Source: an uncultured Alphaproteobacteria bacterium
Lineage (GTDB): Bacteria > Pseudomonadota > Alphaproteobacteria > Micropepsales > Micropepsaceae
Direction: 5' to 3'
NCBI GenBank assembly: GCA_903897605.1
Contig: CAIUCH010000046.1
Location: 1-42,979 of the forward strand
DNA length: 42,979 nucleotides
In this document: in pieces, positions 1 through 8,262 of the stretch
Layout: each line of letters begins with the position of its first letter
Position numbering within the stretch: the first letter of the stretch is position 1
Notes under the pieces: generated by a model
What the model saw: the letters and a program-made list of their open reading frames with translations, nothing else
Told to the model about the DNA's origin: nothing
Database searches by the model: none
Made by a program: the position numbers and the translations under genes

Positions 1-1283
1 GGTTGTTGCCGCGCGTGCTCTTCAACATGGCGCGGCGTACCGAGGAATATGCCCGCGGCATGGCGATGGGCGGCACCCTGTTCGAGGAAATGGGCTTCTT
101 CTATGTCGGCCCAATTGATGGCCACAATCTCGATCACCTGATTCCGATTCTGGAGAATGTGCGCGACACGATGAAAGGGCCGGTGCTGGTCCATGTCGTG
201 ACCAAGAAGGGCCATGGTTACGCCCCCGCCGAAGCCAGCGCCGACAAATATCATGCCGTGTCGAAATTCACCGTGCTGACCGGCGAGCAGAAGAAGTCGG
301 TCGCCAAGGCGCCCACCTTCCAGAAAGTGTTCGGTGAAAGCCTGATCGCGGAAGCCAAGAAGGACAGCCGCATCGTGGCGATCACCGCGGCGATGCCGTC
401 CGGCACCGGGGTGGATCTTTTCCAGAAGGCCTTCCCGGAACGCAGCTTCGATGTCGGCATAGCCGAACAGCATGGCGTGACCTTTGCGGCTGGCCTGGCC
501 GCCGAAGGCATGAAGCCTTTCTGCGCCATCTATTCCACCTTCCTGCAGCGCGCCTATGACCAGGTGGTGCATGATGTGGCGATCCAGTGCCTGCCCGTGC
601 GTTTCGCGATGGACCGCGCCGGCCTGGTGGGCGCGGACGGCGCCACCCATGCCGGTTCCTTCGACATCGCCTATCTCGCCACCTTGCCCAATTTCGTCGT
701 CATGGCGGCGGCGGACGAGGCAGAACTGACCCACATGGTCGCCACTGCGGTTCATATCAACGACCGGCCCAGCGCCATCCGCTATCCGCGCGGCGAAGGC
801 ACCGGTGTCGCGCGCCCGGCCGAAGGCGTGCCGCTCACCATCGGCAAGGGCCGGATGATCCGCGAAGGCTCGTCCATCGCCATCCTGTCGTTCGGCGCAC
901 GGCTTCCCGAAGTGCTGCTGGCGGCGGAAAAATTGTCGGCCTATGGCCTGTCGCCCACCATTGCCGATGCGCGCTTCGCCAAGCCGCTCGACACCGATCT
1001 GATCGCAAAGCTGGCGCGCGAGCATGAAGTCCTGATCACCATCGAAGAAGGCGCGGTGGGTGGCTTTGGCAGCCATGTGATGCAGTTCCTGGCCTGGGAA
1101 GGCCTGCTCGACAGGGACCTCAAGGTGCGGCCGATGACCTTGCCGGATATTTTCCAGGATCATGACACGCCCGAGCGCCAATATGCCCAGGCGGGCCTTG
1201 ATGCCGACGGCATCGTGAAGGTCGCTTTGTCCGCGCTTGGCCGCTCGAACGAAGTGCCGACAGCCGTGGGCAAGGTCGCCTAG
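1..1283 (+). CDS. dxs: 1-deoxy-D-xylulose-5-phosphate synthase, C-terminal part
   Basis: This is the C-terminal roughly 426 residues of DXS, the thiamine-diphosphate enzyme that condenses pyruvate with glyceraldehyde 3-phosphate at the head of the MEP isoprenoid pathway. The gene is cut by the left edge of the window; the reading frame is open from position 3, and about 200 N-terminal residues (the TPP-binding part) lie outside. Visible landmarks are the GPIDGH stretch, the transketolase-type pyrimidine-binding domain with the catalytic Glu in GIAEQHGVT, the ATHAGSFD segment, and the C-terminal transketolase domain. The frame ends in TAG at 1281-1283. That stop codon is itself part of a hairpin element (see the repeat at 1281-1376). 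Family identity is secure. Confidence 0.96.
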   Translation, partial: LLPRVLFNMARRTEEYARGMAMGGTLFEEMGFFYVGPIDGHNLDHLIPILENVRDTMKGPVLVHVVTKKGHGYAPAEASADKYHAVSKFTVLTGEQKKSVAKAPTFQKVFGESLIAEAKKDSRIVAITAAMPSGTGVDLFQKAFPERSFDVGIAEQHGVTFAAGLAAEGMKPFCAIYSTFLQRAYDQVVHDVAIQCLPVRFAMDRAGLVGADGATHAGSFDIAYLATLPNFVVMAAADEAELTHMVATAVHINDRPSAIRYPRGEGTGVARPAEGVPLTIGKGRMIREGSSIAILSFGARLPEVLLAAEKLSAYGLSPTIADARFAKPLDTDLIAKLAREHEVLITIEEGAVGGFGSHVMQFLAWEGLLDRDLKVRPMTLPDIFQDHDTPERQYAQAGLDADGIVKVALSALGRSNEVPTAVGKVA

Positions 1284-1376
1284 AGCATATTCGCGCTGGA
1301 GCGCGAAAAGCTCTAATTCTTTTGTTGGTCGCGGTTCCGGACGGAAAACCGCGTCACACGTTTCCTGGAACCGCTC
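1281..1376. repeat. Composite palindromic intergenic element overlapping the dxs stop codon
   Basis: There are two nested inverted-repeat modules. The first pairs TAGAGC (1281-1286) with GCTCTA (1310-1315) and encloses a perfect 8-bp stem, TTCGCGCT (1290-1297) with AGCGCGAA (1300-1307), with a 2-base loop. The second pairs GCGGTTCC (1331-1338) with GGAACCGC (1367-1374). The whole is bounded by GAGC at 1283-1286 and GCTC at 1373-1376. It fills almost all of the dxs–tlyA gap and looks like one of the short dispersed palindromic elements common between genes in Rhizobiales-like genomes. I saw no second copy in this window. It lacks a T-tract, so it is not a classic terminator. Membership of a repeat family is inference. 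Confidence 0.55.
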
Positions 1377-1384
1377 ACGGGGCG

Positions 1385-2110
1385 ATGCGCGCTGACGTCT
1401 TCCTAGTCGAGCAAGGTTACGCCAAGAGCCGCAGCGAGGCCCAGGCCGCGATCCGGCTTGGTCGCGTTCTGGCAAATGGCGCGCCACTCTCAAAGCCGTC
1501 CCAGATCATCGCGGCCGATGCGGTCATCGCCTATGACAAGCCCCATCCTTTCGTCTCGCGCGGCGGCGTCAAACTCGCGGCGGCGCTGGATCATTTCGGG
1601 CTGACGCCCAAGGACCGGGTCTGCCTTGATCTGGGCGCTTCGACCGGTGGATTTAGCCAGGTGCTGCTCCAACGCGGCGCGATGCGGGTCTATGCCCTGG
1701 ATGTCGGGCATGGGCAGATGGATGGGGTCTTGGCACAAGATCCACGCATCGTGTTGCGTGAAGGCGTCAACGCCCGTGACCTGACGCGCGCCGATTTGCC
1801 AGAGCCGATCACGGCCATCACCGCCGATCTCAGTTTCATCAGCCTGAAACTGGCACTGCCGTCCGCGCTCCGGCTGGCGGCAGCGGATGCCTGGGCGGTC
1901 ATGCTGATCAAGCCGCAATTCGAAGTGGGGCGGGACGCGGTCGGCAAAGGCGGCGTGGTGCGCGACAAGACGGTCCGGGAAGCGGCGGTGGCCGGCATAA
2001 CCGACTTCATCGCCTTGCAATCCGGTTGGCGCATATTGGGCACGATGGAGAGCCCAATCACTGGCGGCGACGGAAATGTGGAATATTTGCTGGCGGCGCG
2101 CAAAGCATGA
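1385..2110 (+). CDS. tlyA: TlyA-family rRNA (cytidine-2'-O)-methyltransferase
   Basis: The 241-residue protein has an N-terminal S4 RNA-binding domain (about residues 1-60) and an FtsJ/RrmJ-like Rossmann methyltransferase domain. The SAM-binding motif I reads LDLGASTGGF (81-90). The K-D-K-E tetrad of this family is probably Lys63, Asp149, Lys176 and Glu233. TlyA proteins methylate ribose 2'-O of rRNA cytidines; the precise target here is inferred from the family. The frame is open further upstream, but ATG 1385 was chosen because the family starts with RADVFLVE and because upstream codons lie inside the palindromic element. Its TGA overlaps the next gene's ATG (ATGA at 2107-2110), indicating translational coupling. 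A haemolysin label sometimes given to this family is misleading. Confidence 0.92.
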   Translation: MRADVFLVEQGYAKSRSEAQAAIRLGRVLANGAPLSKPSQIIAADAVIAYDKPHPFVSRGGVKLAAALDHFGLTPKDRVCLDLGASTGGFSQVLLQRGAMRVYALDVGHGQMDGVLAQDPRIVLREGVNARDLTRADLPEPITAITADLSFISLKLALPSALRLAAADAWAVMLIKPQFEVGRDAVGKGGVVRDKTVREAAVAGITDFIALQSGWRILGTMESPITGGDGNVEYLLAARKA

Positions 2111-3159
2111 CGATGTGCGCCCATTTTGGCAGCTGCGGCGGTTGTACGCTGCAGAATCTGTCCGCGGATGCGTATCGGGCCCGCAAGCGCGGCATGGTCG
2201 TGGCGGCGCTCAACCAGGCCGGCCTCGCCGATGTCGTGGTGGAAGAGCCGGTACTGGTTCCGGAACGAACGCGCCGCCGCGCCGTGTTCAAACTGGCCAA
2301 GGAAAACGGACAGATCATGGTCGGCTTCCATGCGGCCCGCAGCCACGTCATCGTGGACATGCGGGACTGCGTCGTGCTGACGCCGGCCTTGCTGGAGTTG
2401 ACGGGCGATCTTCGCCGGGCTCTGGCGCCGGTACTCTCCGAAGGCGAAAAGGCCGAAGTGCACGCCACCCAGACCGAGACCGGGTTCGATCTTGCTTTTC
2501 GCTCGCCGCGTAAGCTGACACCGGCGCTGACGGCGCAGATCGCCGGTGCTCTGGGCGGCAAGTCGGCGCGCATCGTCTTCAATGGCGATATCCTGTCGGA
2601 GCAGCAGCCGCCCCAGATCGGCATTGACGATATTAACGTGTCGCCACCCCCATATGTATTTCTGCAAGCGACGAGGGAGGGAGAAATGGCGCTGCAAGCG
2701 CATGTCCTGGCCCTCACGAATGGTGCCAAGAATATTGCCGATCTCTTCGCCGGCCTTGGCACATTCGCCTTGCCGATGGCCCGCCGGGCCAAGGTCCATG
2801 CGGTGGAACAGGAATCGCAGGCGCTGGCGGCGCTGGCCGAAGCGGCGCGCAACGCCAAGGGTCTCAAGCCCATCACCACCGAAAGGCGCGATCTTTTCAA
2901 GCTGCCATTGTCGGGGCTGGAATTGAATCGCTTCGATGCCGTGGTGCTGGACCCGCCGCGCGCGGGCGCGGAGGCGCAGACGAAGGCGCTGGCCGCATCC
3001 AAAGTCAAAACCGTGGCTTATGTTTCCTGCGATGCCGTCAGTTTCGCGCGCGATGCCGTCATTCTGGCCGAAGCAGGCTTCCGTATCGGCCCGATAACGC
3101 CGGTGGATCAGTTCCTCTATTCCGATCACATCGAATTGGTCGGCGGCTTTACGCGCTAA
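2107..3159 (+). CDS. RlmD/TrmA-family RNA (uracil-5-)-methyltransferase
   Basis: The 350-residue class I SAM-dependent RNA m5U methyltransferase has Cys4, Cys10, Cys13 and Cys88 in the spacing of the iron-sulfur cluster of RlmD-type enzymes ([10 protein letters not shown] near the N-terminus). Motif I is DLFAGLGTF (212-220). DPPRAG is at 282-287, the probable nucleophile is Cys308 in YVSCD, and the probable base is Glu343 in HIELV. It is shorter than E. coli RlmD (about 430 residues) because it has no N-terminal TRAM domain; the protein begins directly with the Fe-S cysteines. ATG 2107 overlaps the tlyA stop, so the two RNA methyltransferases are probably co-expressed. The 3' end overlaps the convergent aroC by 4 bp. 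Whether it modifies U747, U1939 or another site cannot be read from sequence. Confidence 0.9.
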   Translation: MTMCAHFGSCGGCTLQNLSADAYRARKRGMVVAALNQAGLADVVVEEPVLVPERTRRRAVFKLAKENGQIMVGFHAARSHVIVDMRDCVVLTPALLELTGDLRRALAPVLSEGEKAEVHATQTETGFDLAFRSPRKLTPALTAQIAGALGGKSARIVFNGDILSEQQPPQIGIDDINVSPPPYVFLQATREGEMALQAHVLALTNGAKNIADLFAGLGTFALPMARRAKVHAVEQESQALAALAEAARNAKGLKPITTERRDLFKLPLSGLELNRFDAVVLDPPRAGAEAQTKALAASKVKTVAYVSCDAVSFARDAVILAEAGFRIGPITPVDQFLYSDHIELVGGFTR

Positions 3160-4256
3160 CCGACCTGGGCGCGGTGCCGCAGCGCCTGGTCCGCCAGCAC
3201 CAGCGCCATCATCGCTTCGCCCACCGGTACGGCGCGGATACCGACGCAGGGATCGTGACGGCCCTTGGTGACGATTTCCGTCTCCGCGCCGGTTTTGTCG
3301 ATGGTGCGCCGGGGCGACAGGATGGAGGATGTCGGCTTGACCGCAAAGCGCGCCACGATGGGCTGGCCGGTGGAGATGCCGCCCAATATTCCGCCCGCAT
3401 GGTTGGAGAGGAATACCGGCTTGCCGTCATTGCCCATCCGCATCTCGTCGGCATTTTCCGCCCCGGTCAGGGAAGCGGTGGCGAAGCCGTCGCCTATTTC
3501 CACACCCTTGACGGCATTGATGCTCATCAGGGCGCTGGCCAGTTCATTGTCCAGCTTGGCATAGATCGGCGCGCCCAGGCCGGCGGGAATGCCCTCGGCG
3601 ACCACTTCGATGATCGCGCCCACCGACGATCCCTCCTTGCGCACGCCTTCGAGATAGTCCGTCCACGGAGCGACCGCGCTGGAATCGGGGCAGAAGAAGG
3701 GATTGCCGGCGGTCTGGCTCCAGTCCCAGTTGACGCGGTCGATCTTTTGCGCGCCCATCTGGACCAGCGCGCCGCGGATCGTCACCTTGCCATAGAGCCG
3801 GTCCAGCACCTTGCGTGCGATGGCGCCCGCCGCCACCCGCATCGCGGTCTCGCGCGCCGACTGGCGGCCGCCGCCGCGATAATCGCGCAGGCCATATTTG
3901 GCGTCATAGGTATAGTCGGCATGACCCGGACGGTATTTGTCGCGGATGTCGGAATAGTCCTTGGAGCGCTGATCCATATTCTCGATCAGAAGCCCGATCG
4001 GTGTGCCGGTGGTGAGTTGTTCCGCCATCCGTTCATCCTGAAAGACGCCGGAGAGGATCTTCACGGCGTCCGGTTCCTGGCGCTGGGTGACAAATTTGCT
4101 TTGTCCCGGGCGCCGCCGCTCGAGATCGCGCTGGATATCCGCTTCGCAAAGCGCGATGCCGGGTGGGCAGCCATCCACCACGCAGCCAATCGCCGGCCCA
4201 TGGCTTTCGCCAAAGGTGGTGATACGGAAGAGATGGCCGAAACTGTTGTGCGACAT
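3156..4256 (-). CDS. aroC: Chorismate synthase
   Basis: This enzyme converts 5-enolpyruvylshikimate-3-phosphate to chorismate, the last shikimate-pathway step, using reduced FMN. The 366 residues match the usual bacterial length. The N-terminus carries the family signature around [14 protein letters not shown], and the conserved FMN-site region [18 protein letters not shown] lies in the middle. The start is the ATG at 4254-4256, giving [10 protein letters not shown]. It is the last gene of a minus-strand set that follows fabI and a histidine phosphatase, with an 89-bp gap after the phosphatase. This neighbourhood is one I recall from many alphaproteobacteria. The family assignment is secure. 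Confidence 0.97.
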   Translation of the reverse strand: MSHNSFGHLFRITTFGESHGPAIGCVVDGCPPGIALCEADIQRDLERRRPGQSKFVTQRQEPDAVKILSGVFQDERMAEQLTTGTPIGLLIENMDQRSKDYSDIRDKYRPGHADYTYDAKYGLRDYRGGGRQSARETAMRVAAGAIARKVLDRLYGKVTIRGALVQMGAQKIDRVNWDWSQTAGNPFFCPDSSAVAPWTDYLEGVRKEGSSVGAIIEVVAEGIPAGLGAPIYAKLDNELASALMSINAVKGVEIGDGFATASLTGAENADEMRMGNDGKPVFLSNHAGGILGGISTGQPIVARFAVKPTSSILSPRRTIDKTGAETEIVTKGRHDPCVGIRAVPVGEAMMALVLADQALRHRAQVG

Positions 4257-4345
4257 GAAGACTCTTTATTTTGTCGCGCGGCCTGACGCGAACCGCTTCG
4301 CACTTCGCGGGGCCGACGCTCCTCCGCTTAGCCCAAAAAACGGCG

Positions 4346-4948
4346 TTAATCCAGCCGCGTCACCACATTGCCCTGGACGCGGAAGACCACGCCCTGCGGT
4401 TCATCCAGGTCACTCATGTCTTGCCAGGTCAGCCCAAGAAACAAACCGCGCAGGATGCGGGTGAGCGCGCCATGGCTGACCGCGAAGGTGTTCCCGGCGA
4501 GGCTTCTCGCCCAACCGGCGGCGCGCGCCGCAACTTGCTCGTAATTCTCGCCGCCCGGCACCGCCACGTTCCATTTGTCCTTGCCACGGGCATCGAACAA
4601 AAGCGGGTCCAGCGTTCGGGCCTCGCCTTCGGTGAGCTGATCCCAGATGCCCAGATTGATCTCTTCAATGCGCGCATCGGTGGTGTAGCCGCCTCGTGGC
4701 AGCCCCAATGTTTCGCGGATGATCTCCATGGTGGTGCGGGCGCGTTGCAGCGGGCTCGAAACGAAAGCCAGGGCAGGGCGCATTCCGATTTCCCGTTTCA
4801 GGATTTCGCCGACAGCGAGGGCCTGCTGGCGTCCCTTGTCTGTCAACGGTGTGTCCTTTTGGCCGGAAAACCGTTTCTCGCGATTGGCCTCGGTTTCGCC
4901 GTGACGGGAAAAATAGAGCGTGACCCCGTCTCGAAGTTCAAGCCTCAT
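4346..4948 (-). CDS. Histidine phosphatase family protein (phosphoglycerate mutase-like)
   Basis: The 200-residue branch-1 histidine phosphatase has the catalytic RHGE motif at residues 15-18 (SRHGETEAN), the LTDKGRQQA helix, the SSPLQRARTT segment carrying the second active-site Arg, and a C-terminal SHGALTR segment with the second catalytic His. Proteins of this kind hydrolyse phosphomonoesters through a phosphohistidine intermediate. The substrate cannot be predicted, and annotation as phosphoglycerate mutase would be over-precise. Its start overlaps the fabI 3' end by 11 bp, so it is translated from the same transcript and lies between fabI and aroC. Confidence 0.9.
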   Translation of the reverse strand: MRLELRDGVTLYFSRHGETEANREKRFSGQKDTPLTDKGRQQALAVGEILKREIGMRPALAFVSSPLQRARTTMEIIRETLGLPRGGYTTDARIEEINLGIWDQLTEGEARTLDPLLFDARGKDKWNVAVPGGENYEQVAARAAGWARSLAGNTFAVSHGALTRILRGLFLGLTWQDMSDLDEPQGVVFRVQGNVVTRLD

Positions 4949-5759
4949 GCTTCGGCACGGCGATGTCGGGGGCGTCTTCCGCCTTCATGCCCACGACATG
5001 ATACCCGGCATCGACATGCAGGCATTCGCCGGTCACCGCGCTGCCCAGGTCCGACAGCAGAAACAGCGCGGAATTGCCCACTTCTGTCTGCGTCACGGTG
5101 CGCCGGAGCGGCGAATTATATTCGTTCCATTTCAAAATGTAGCGGGAATCGGCGATGCCTGCGAAAGCCAGGGTTTTGATCGGTCCCGCCGAAATGGCGT
5201 TGACGCGGATTTTCTTCTTGCCCAGATCCTCGGCCAGATAACGGACGCTGGCTTCCAGCGCCGCTTTGGCCACGCCCATCACATTGTAATGCGGCGTCAC
5301 TTTCTCGGCGCCGTAATAGGTAAGGGTGAGAAGATTGCCGCCATTGGGCATCATCTTCTCGGCGCGCTGCGCCACGGCGGTGAAGGAATAGCAGGAGATG
5401 TCCATCGTTATGCGGAAATTGTCCGCGGTGGTATCGACATAGCGACCCTTGAGCTGCTCCTTGTCGGAAAATCCGATGGCATGCACCACAAAGTCGAGCG
5501 TGCCCCACACTCGTCCCAGTTCGGCGAAAGCGGCGTCGATGGAAGCCTGGTCGGAAACGTCGCAATCGATCATGGCCGCCGGCTTCAAGGGCTCGACCAG
5601 GGGCGTCACGCGCTTCTTGAACAGATCGCCCTGATACGAAAAGGCCAGCTCGGCGCCGGCGCCGTGCAGCGCCTGGGCGATGCCCCAGGCGATGGAATGC
5701 TGGTTGGCGACGCCCATGATGAGGCCTTTTTTGCCTTTCATAAGGCCGTCAAACGCCAT
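4938..5759 (-). CDS. fabI: Enoyl-[acyl-carrier-protein] reductase (FabI)
   Basis: FabI reduces trans-2-enoyl-ACP in the last step of each round of type II fatty-acid elongation, normally with NADH. The 273-residue short-chain-dehydrogenase-like protein shows the nucleotide-binding segment GVANQHSIAWG (16-26), the VVHAIGF strand (91-97, around the triclosan-contact region), and the catalytic set Tyr148, Tyr158 and Lys165 (TYYGAE and YNVMGVAK). The C-terminus GECLHVDAGYH is typical. ATG 5759 is preceded by a purine-rich AGGGGAG ribosome site. It leads a fabI–phosphatase–aroC set; the 178-bp space upstream holds two inverted repeats (5874-5918). Confidence 0.96.
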   Translation of the reverse strand: MAFDGLMKGKKGLIMGVANQHSIAWGIAQALHGAGAELAFSYQGDLFKKRVTPLVEPLKPAAMIDCDVSDQASIDAAFAELGRVWGTLDFVVHAIGFSDKEQLKGRYVDTTADNFRITMDISCYSFTAVAQRAEKMMPNGGNLLTLTYYGAEKVTPHYNVMGVAKAALEASVRYLAEDLGKKKIRVNAISAGPIKTLAFAGIADSRYILKWNEYNSPLRRTVTQTEVGNSALFLLSDLGSAVTGECLHVDAGYHVVGMKAEDAPDIAVPKHEA

Positions 5760-5873
5760 GAAGAACTCCCCTTTTTCTATCGACCGAGTCTAGTCATTTG
5801 CGCCGGATTCGCCAGTCCGCAGATACAAAAGCCCGTGATGGACAGCCTACCCTTCGTGCGCAGTGCGTGACGG

Positions 5874-5918
5874 GTCGGTAGCGTCCGCGTACCGACGCCG
5901 CTGGCTCTCGAGCCAGCG
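5874..5918. repeat. Two adjacent perfect inverted repeats between dnaJ-like gene and fabI
   Basis: The first stem is GTCGGTA (5874-5880) with TACCGAC (5890-5896) and a 9-base loop. The second stem is CGCTGGCT (5899-5906) with AGCCAGCG (5911-5918) and the tetraloop CTCG. They sit two bases apart, just downstream of the dnaJ-like stop (5938-5940, minus strand) and about 115 bp upstream of the fabI start. Neither stem is followed by a run of T on either strand, so an intrinsic terminator is not convincing. A double-hairpin intergenic repeat or an RNA processing site is possible. Confidence 0.5.
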
Positions 5919-5937
5919 TAGGCCGGAGGGGCTCCAC

Positions 5938-6921
5938 TTATCTCATGCGGGCGCGGGGGTCGAAGCTGGATTGCCAGCTCTCGACGAAGCCTTTGAGGGC
6001 GCCATCCGGCTGATCGGGGAGGGCCACCACCAGCCGGACATAAAGATCGCCCGCCTGCTCGCCCTTGGAAGCCCCGCCATGCGCAGGAACCCCTTTGCCT
6101 TTCAGCCTGAGGACGGCACCCGAATTGGAGTTGGCGGGAATTGAGAGATTGATCGCACCGCCAAGGGTCGGCACCGGGACCTTGGCGCCCAGAACGGCTT
6201 CCTTGAGCGTTACCGGCAGATCCATCCGCAGATCGTTGCCGTCGCGGCTGAGATAGGGGTGCGCTGCCACCGATATCTGGATCAACACATCGCCATTGGG
6301 TCCGCCATTGCGGCCGACGCCGCCCCGGCCCTTGACCCGAATCTGCTGGCCATCCTTGAGGCCCGCGGGAATCTTCACATCGATCTGTTCGCCATTGGCC
6401 AGCACGATGCGGCGGGTGCCGCCCATCACGCTCTCGCTGAAACTAGCTGTGATGGCGACGGCGAAATCCTCGCCCCGGGCGGGACGCGCGTTGCGCGGTC
6501 CGCGCCCGCGTCCACCGCCCATCAGATCCGAAAAGATATCTTCCGCCGAAAAGCCCTGGGCGCCGCCGCCTTGATCGTCCCAGCTGAAATGAAATTCACG
6601 ATCGCCTCCTGGGGCGCCTCCCGGGGCGCCACCTGCGCCGCCGCCGAACCCAAAGGGGTTGGCGCGAAATCCGCCCGCGCGCGGATCGAAACCGCGGGGA
6701 TTGCCGTTGGCATCGATTTCACCGGCGTCGAATTTGGCGCGCTTTTCCTTGTCGCCGACGACATCGTAGGCGGAGGAGATCTCCTGAAAGCGCTTCTTGG
6801 CCGTTTCATCGCCGGCATGGGTGTCGGGGTGGTGCTTTTTGGCGAGGTTTCGGAACGCCTTTTTGATCTCCGCCTCGCTGGCGGATTTGGTTACTCCCAG
6901 GACTTGGTACGGATCGCGCAT
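5938..6921 (-). CDS. DnaJ-type co-chaperone without zinc fingers (CbpA-like)
   Basis: The 327-residue J-domain protein should stimulate a DnaK-type Hsp70. The N-terminal J domain (about 1-70) contains HPD at residues 31-33. A Gly/Phe-rich linker with GGFRANPFGFGGGAGG follows, then the C-terminal substrate-binding domains (about 150-310). The four CxxCxGxG zinc motifs of DnaJ itself are absent, so it is a type II (CbpA/DnaJ-class B) protein. ATG 6921 has AGGAG six bases upstream. It lies between pdxH and fabI, a position I recall as conserved in alphaproteobacteria, so it is probably not the main dnaK-linked dnaJ. Confidence 0.93.
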   Translation of the reverse strand: MRDPYQVLGVTKSASEAEIKKAFRNLAKKHHPDTHAGDETAKKRFQEISSAYDVVGDKEKRAKFDAGEIDANGNPRGFDPRAGGFRANPFGFGGGAGGAPGGAPGGDREFHFSWDDQGGGAQGFSAEDIFSDLMGGGRGRGPRNARPARGEDFAVAITASFSESVMGGTRRIVLANGEQIDVKIPAGLKDGQQIRVKGRGGVGRNGGPNGDVLIQISVAAHPYLSRDGNDLRMDLPVTLKEAVLGAKVPVPTLGGAINLSIPANSNSGAVLRLKGKGVPAHGGASKGEQAGDLYVRLVVALPDQPDGALKGFVESWQSSFDPRARMR

Positions 6922-6981
6922 GAATTCTCCTGGCCGCCGGATTCGCGGCCATTGGCAATATAAGGTGCCCGGAGCGCGGTG

Positions 6982-7578
6982 CTAGTGCGCGGTGACCGGC
7001 TCCGCGGGTGCGGCCGTCGGGGCGGGTGCAGCGGGCGCGGTTGCCGGTCCCAATTGGTCCAGCCGCGCCGGTGCTTCCTTCATGCCGTGGCTGGCGGCGG
7101 CGGCATATAGGTTGCGTGCCACGGTCATGTTCTGGGGCACTTCCTGGCCGACCTCATAGAATTGCGCCAATTCATATTGCGCCAGGGGGTGGTTGGCAGC
7201 GGCGGCGGCCTCCAGCAACGGCAAGGCGTGTTTGGGATCGGGGGGTCCCGCTTCTCCCCGAATCAGCATGTCCGCCAGATCGGCCTGGGCGGTGGGAAGC
7301 CCCGCCTCGGCGGCGCGCATATACATGTCCTCGGCCCCTTTGGGGTCTTTGGCAGTTCCCAGTCCCTGACGGCGCATCATGGCGACGTTGCGCATGGCGG
7401 CAAGGTCATCGTCATCAATCGTGGACCAGATTTTATAGGCCTTGGGATAGTCGCCCGCGTCATAGGCCGCGACACCGGATTCGAAGGCGTTTTTCAGCTT
7501 GTCGCCGGTTTGGGTACTGGCGCAACCGCTTGTCGCAAGTCCCAGCAACAGAGGCATAATCGGCAACAGTTTGCGCAT
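6982..7578 (-). CDS. Sel1/TPR-repeat lipoprotein, function unknown
   Basis: The 198-residue protein has a lipoprotein signal peptide; the hydrophobic segment ends in LATSGC, so Cys19 would be lipidated. The mature part contains helical Sel1-like repeats, recognisable from A-x-x-x-L-A-D-M-L-x-x-G-E-A-G and [12 protein letters not shown], and ends in a Pro/Ala-rich low-complexity tail (about 175-198). Such repeats mediate protein contacts. No catalytic motif is visible. Location is probably periplasm-facing in a membrane. It reads divergently from pdxH, with a 12-bp palindrome in the 60-bp gap, and precedes the dnaJ-like gene on the same strand. No specific function can be named. Confidence 0.8.
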   Translation of the reverse strand: MRKLLPIMPLLLGLATSGCASTQTGDKLKNAFESGVAAYDAGDYPKAYKIWSTIDDDDLAAMRNVAMMRRQGLGTAKDPKGAEDMYMRAAEAGLPTAQADLADMLIRGEAGPPDPKHALPLLEAAAAANHPLAQYELAQFYEVGQEVPQNMTVARNLYAAAASHGMKEAPARLDQLGPATAPAAPAPTAAPAEPVTAH

Positions 7579-7595
7579 GGCGGCCCTTCTGCGTG

Positions 7596-7607
7596 CAGGC
7601 TAGCCTG
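7596..7607. promoter_or_regulatory. 12-bp perfect palindrome between divergent genes
   Basis: CAGGCTAGCCTG is a perfect palindrome centred in the 60-bp gap between the Sel1 lipoprotein start (7578, minus) and pdxH (7639, plus). It is placed where an operator could act on both promoters. No regulator is evident nearby, and chance occurrence in GC-rich DNA is possible. Confidence 0.25.
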
Positions 7608-7638
7608 TCCCCGGCCGGGATGCTACGCCGGAGCGATC

Positions 7639-8262
7639 ATGAGCGATATCGGCGGATCTGTGGACGATGGCGGCATCGCGGCCGGGCGCGATCCCTTCAC
7701 GCTGTTCTCCATCTGGCTGAAGGAAGCCGAAGCCAGCGAGCCCAACGACCCCAATGCCATGGCCCTGGCCACGGCGGACAGTCAGGGCCGCCCCAATGTC
7801 CGCATGGTGCTGCTCAAGGGCGTGGATGCCAGCGGTTTCGTTTTCTATTCGAACAAGCAAAGCACCAAGGGCGATGAGCTTATGGCAAATGCCGCCGCGG
7901 CCGCCAATTTTCATTGGAAGAGCCTGCGCCGCGCCGTGCGCGTTCGCGGCACGGTCGACGAAGTCAGCGCGGCGGAAGCCGACGCCTATTTTGCCACGCG
8001 CGCCAAGGACAGCCAGATCGGCGCCTGGGCCTCGGCGCAATCGCGGCCGATGGAAGGACGCTGGGCGTTTGAAAAAGAGATCGCGAAATATGCCGCGCGC
8101 TATGCGCTCTCCAAGGTGCCGCGGCCTGACCACTGGACGGGTTTTCGCATCCGTCCGTTTGAAATCGAGTTCTGGCGCGACAAACCGTTTCGCCTTCACG
8201 ACCGGCTGGTCTATCGCCGCGACGGCGATGGCCCATGGCATACGGAGCGTCTGTTTCCGTGA
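7639..8262 (+). CDS. pdxH: Pyridoxamine 5'-phosphate oxidase
   Basis: PdxH oxidises pyridoxine or pyridoxamine 5'-phosphate to pyridoxal phosphate with FMN and O2. The 207-residue protein has the FMN-binding split-barrel core: the [21 protein letters not shown] strand region, the [10 protein letters not shown] loop, the AHFHW-like segment (here [15 protein letters not shown]), and the C-terminal dimerisation/substrate region from [11 protein letters not shown] to WHTERLFP. The start is ATG 7639, with GGAG at 7630-7633. The frame is open much further upstream, but that part lies antisense to the lipoprotein gene. The stop overlaps the next gene's likely GTG start. Confidence 0.96.
   Translation: MSDIGGSVDDGGIAAGRDPFTLFSIWLKEAEASEPNDPNAMALATADSQGRPNVRMVLLKGVDASGFVFYSNKQSTKGDELMANAAAAANFHWKSLRRAVRVRGTVDEVSAAEADAYFATRAKDSQIGAWASAQSRPMEGRWAFEKEIAKYAARYALSKVPRPDHWTGFRIRPFEIEFWRDKPFRLHDRLVYRRDGDGPWHTERLFP

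Noticed and set aside
1690..3129. Minus-strand open frame of 479 codons across tlyA and the RNA methyltransferase gene
   Set aside because: Spans two unrelated real genes on the other strand, has no recognisable domain, and no plausible start region.
5874..5918. Reading the twin stem-loops as intrinsic terminators of the dnaJ-like gene
   Set aside because: No U-tract follows either stem on either strand; kept as an unexplained inverted-repeat element.
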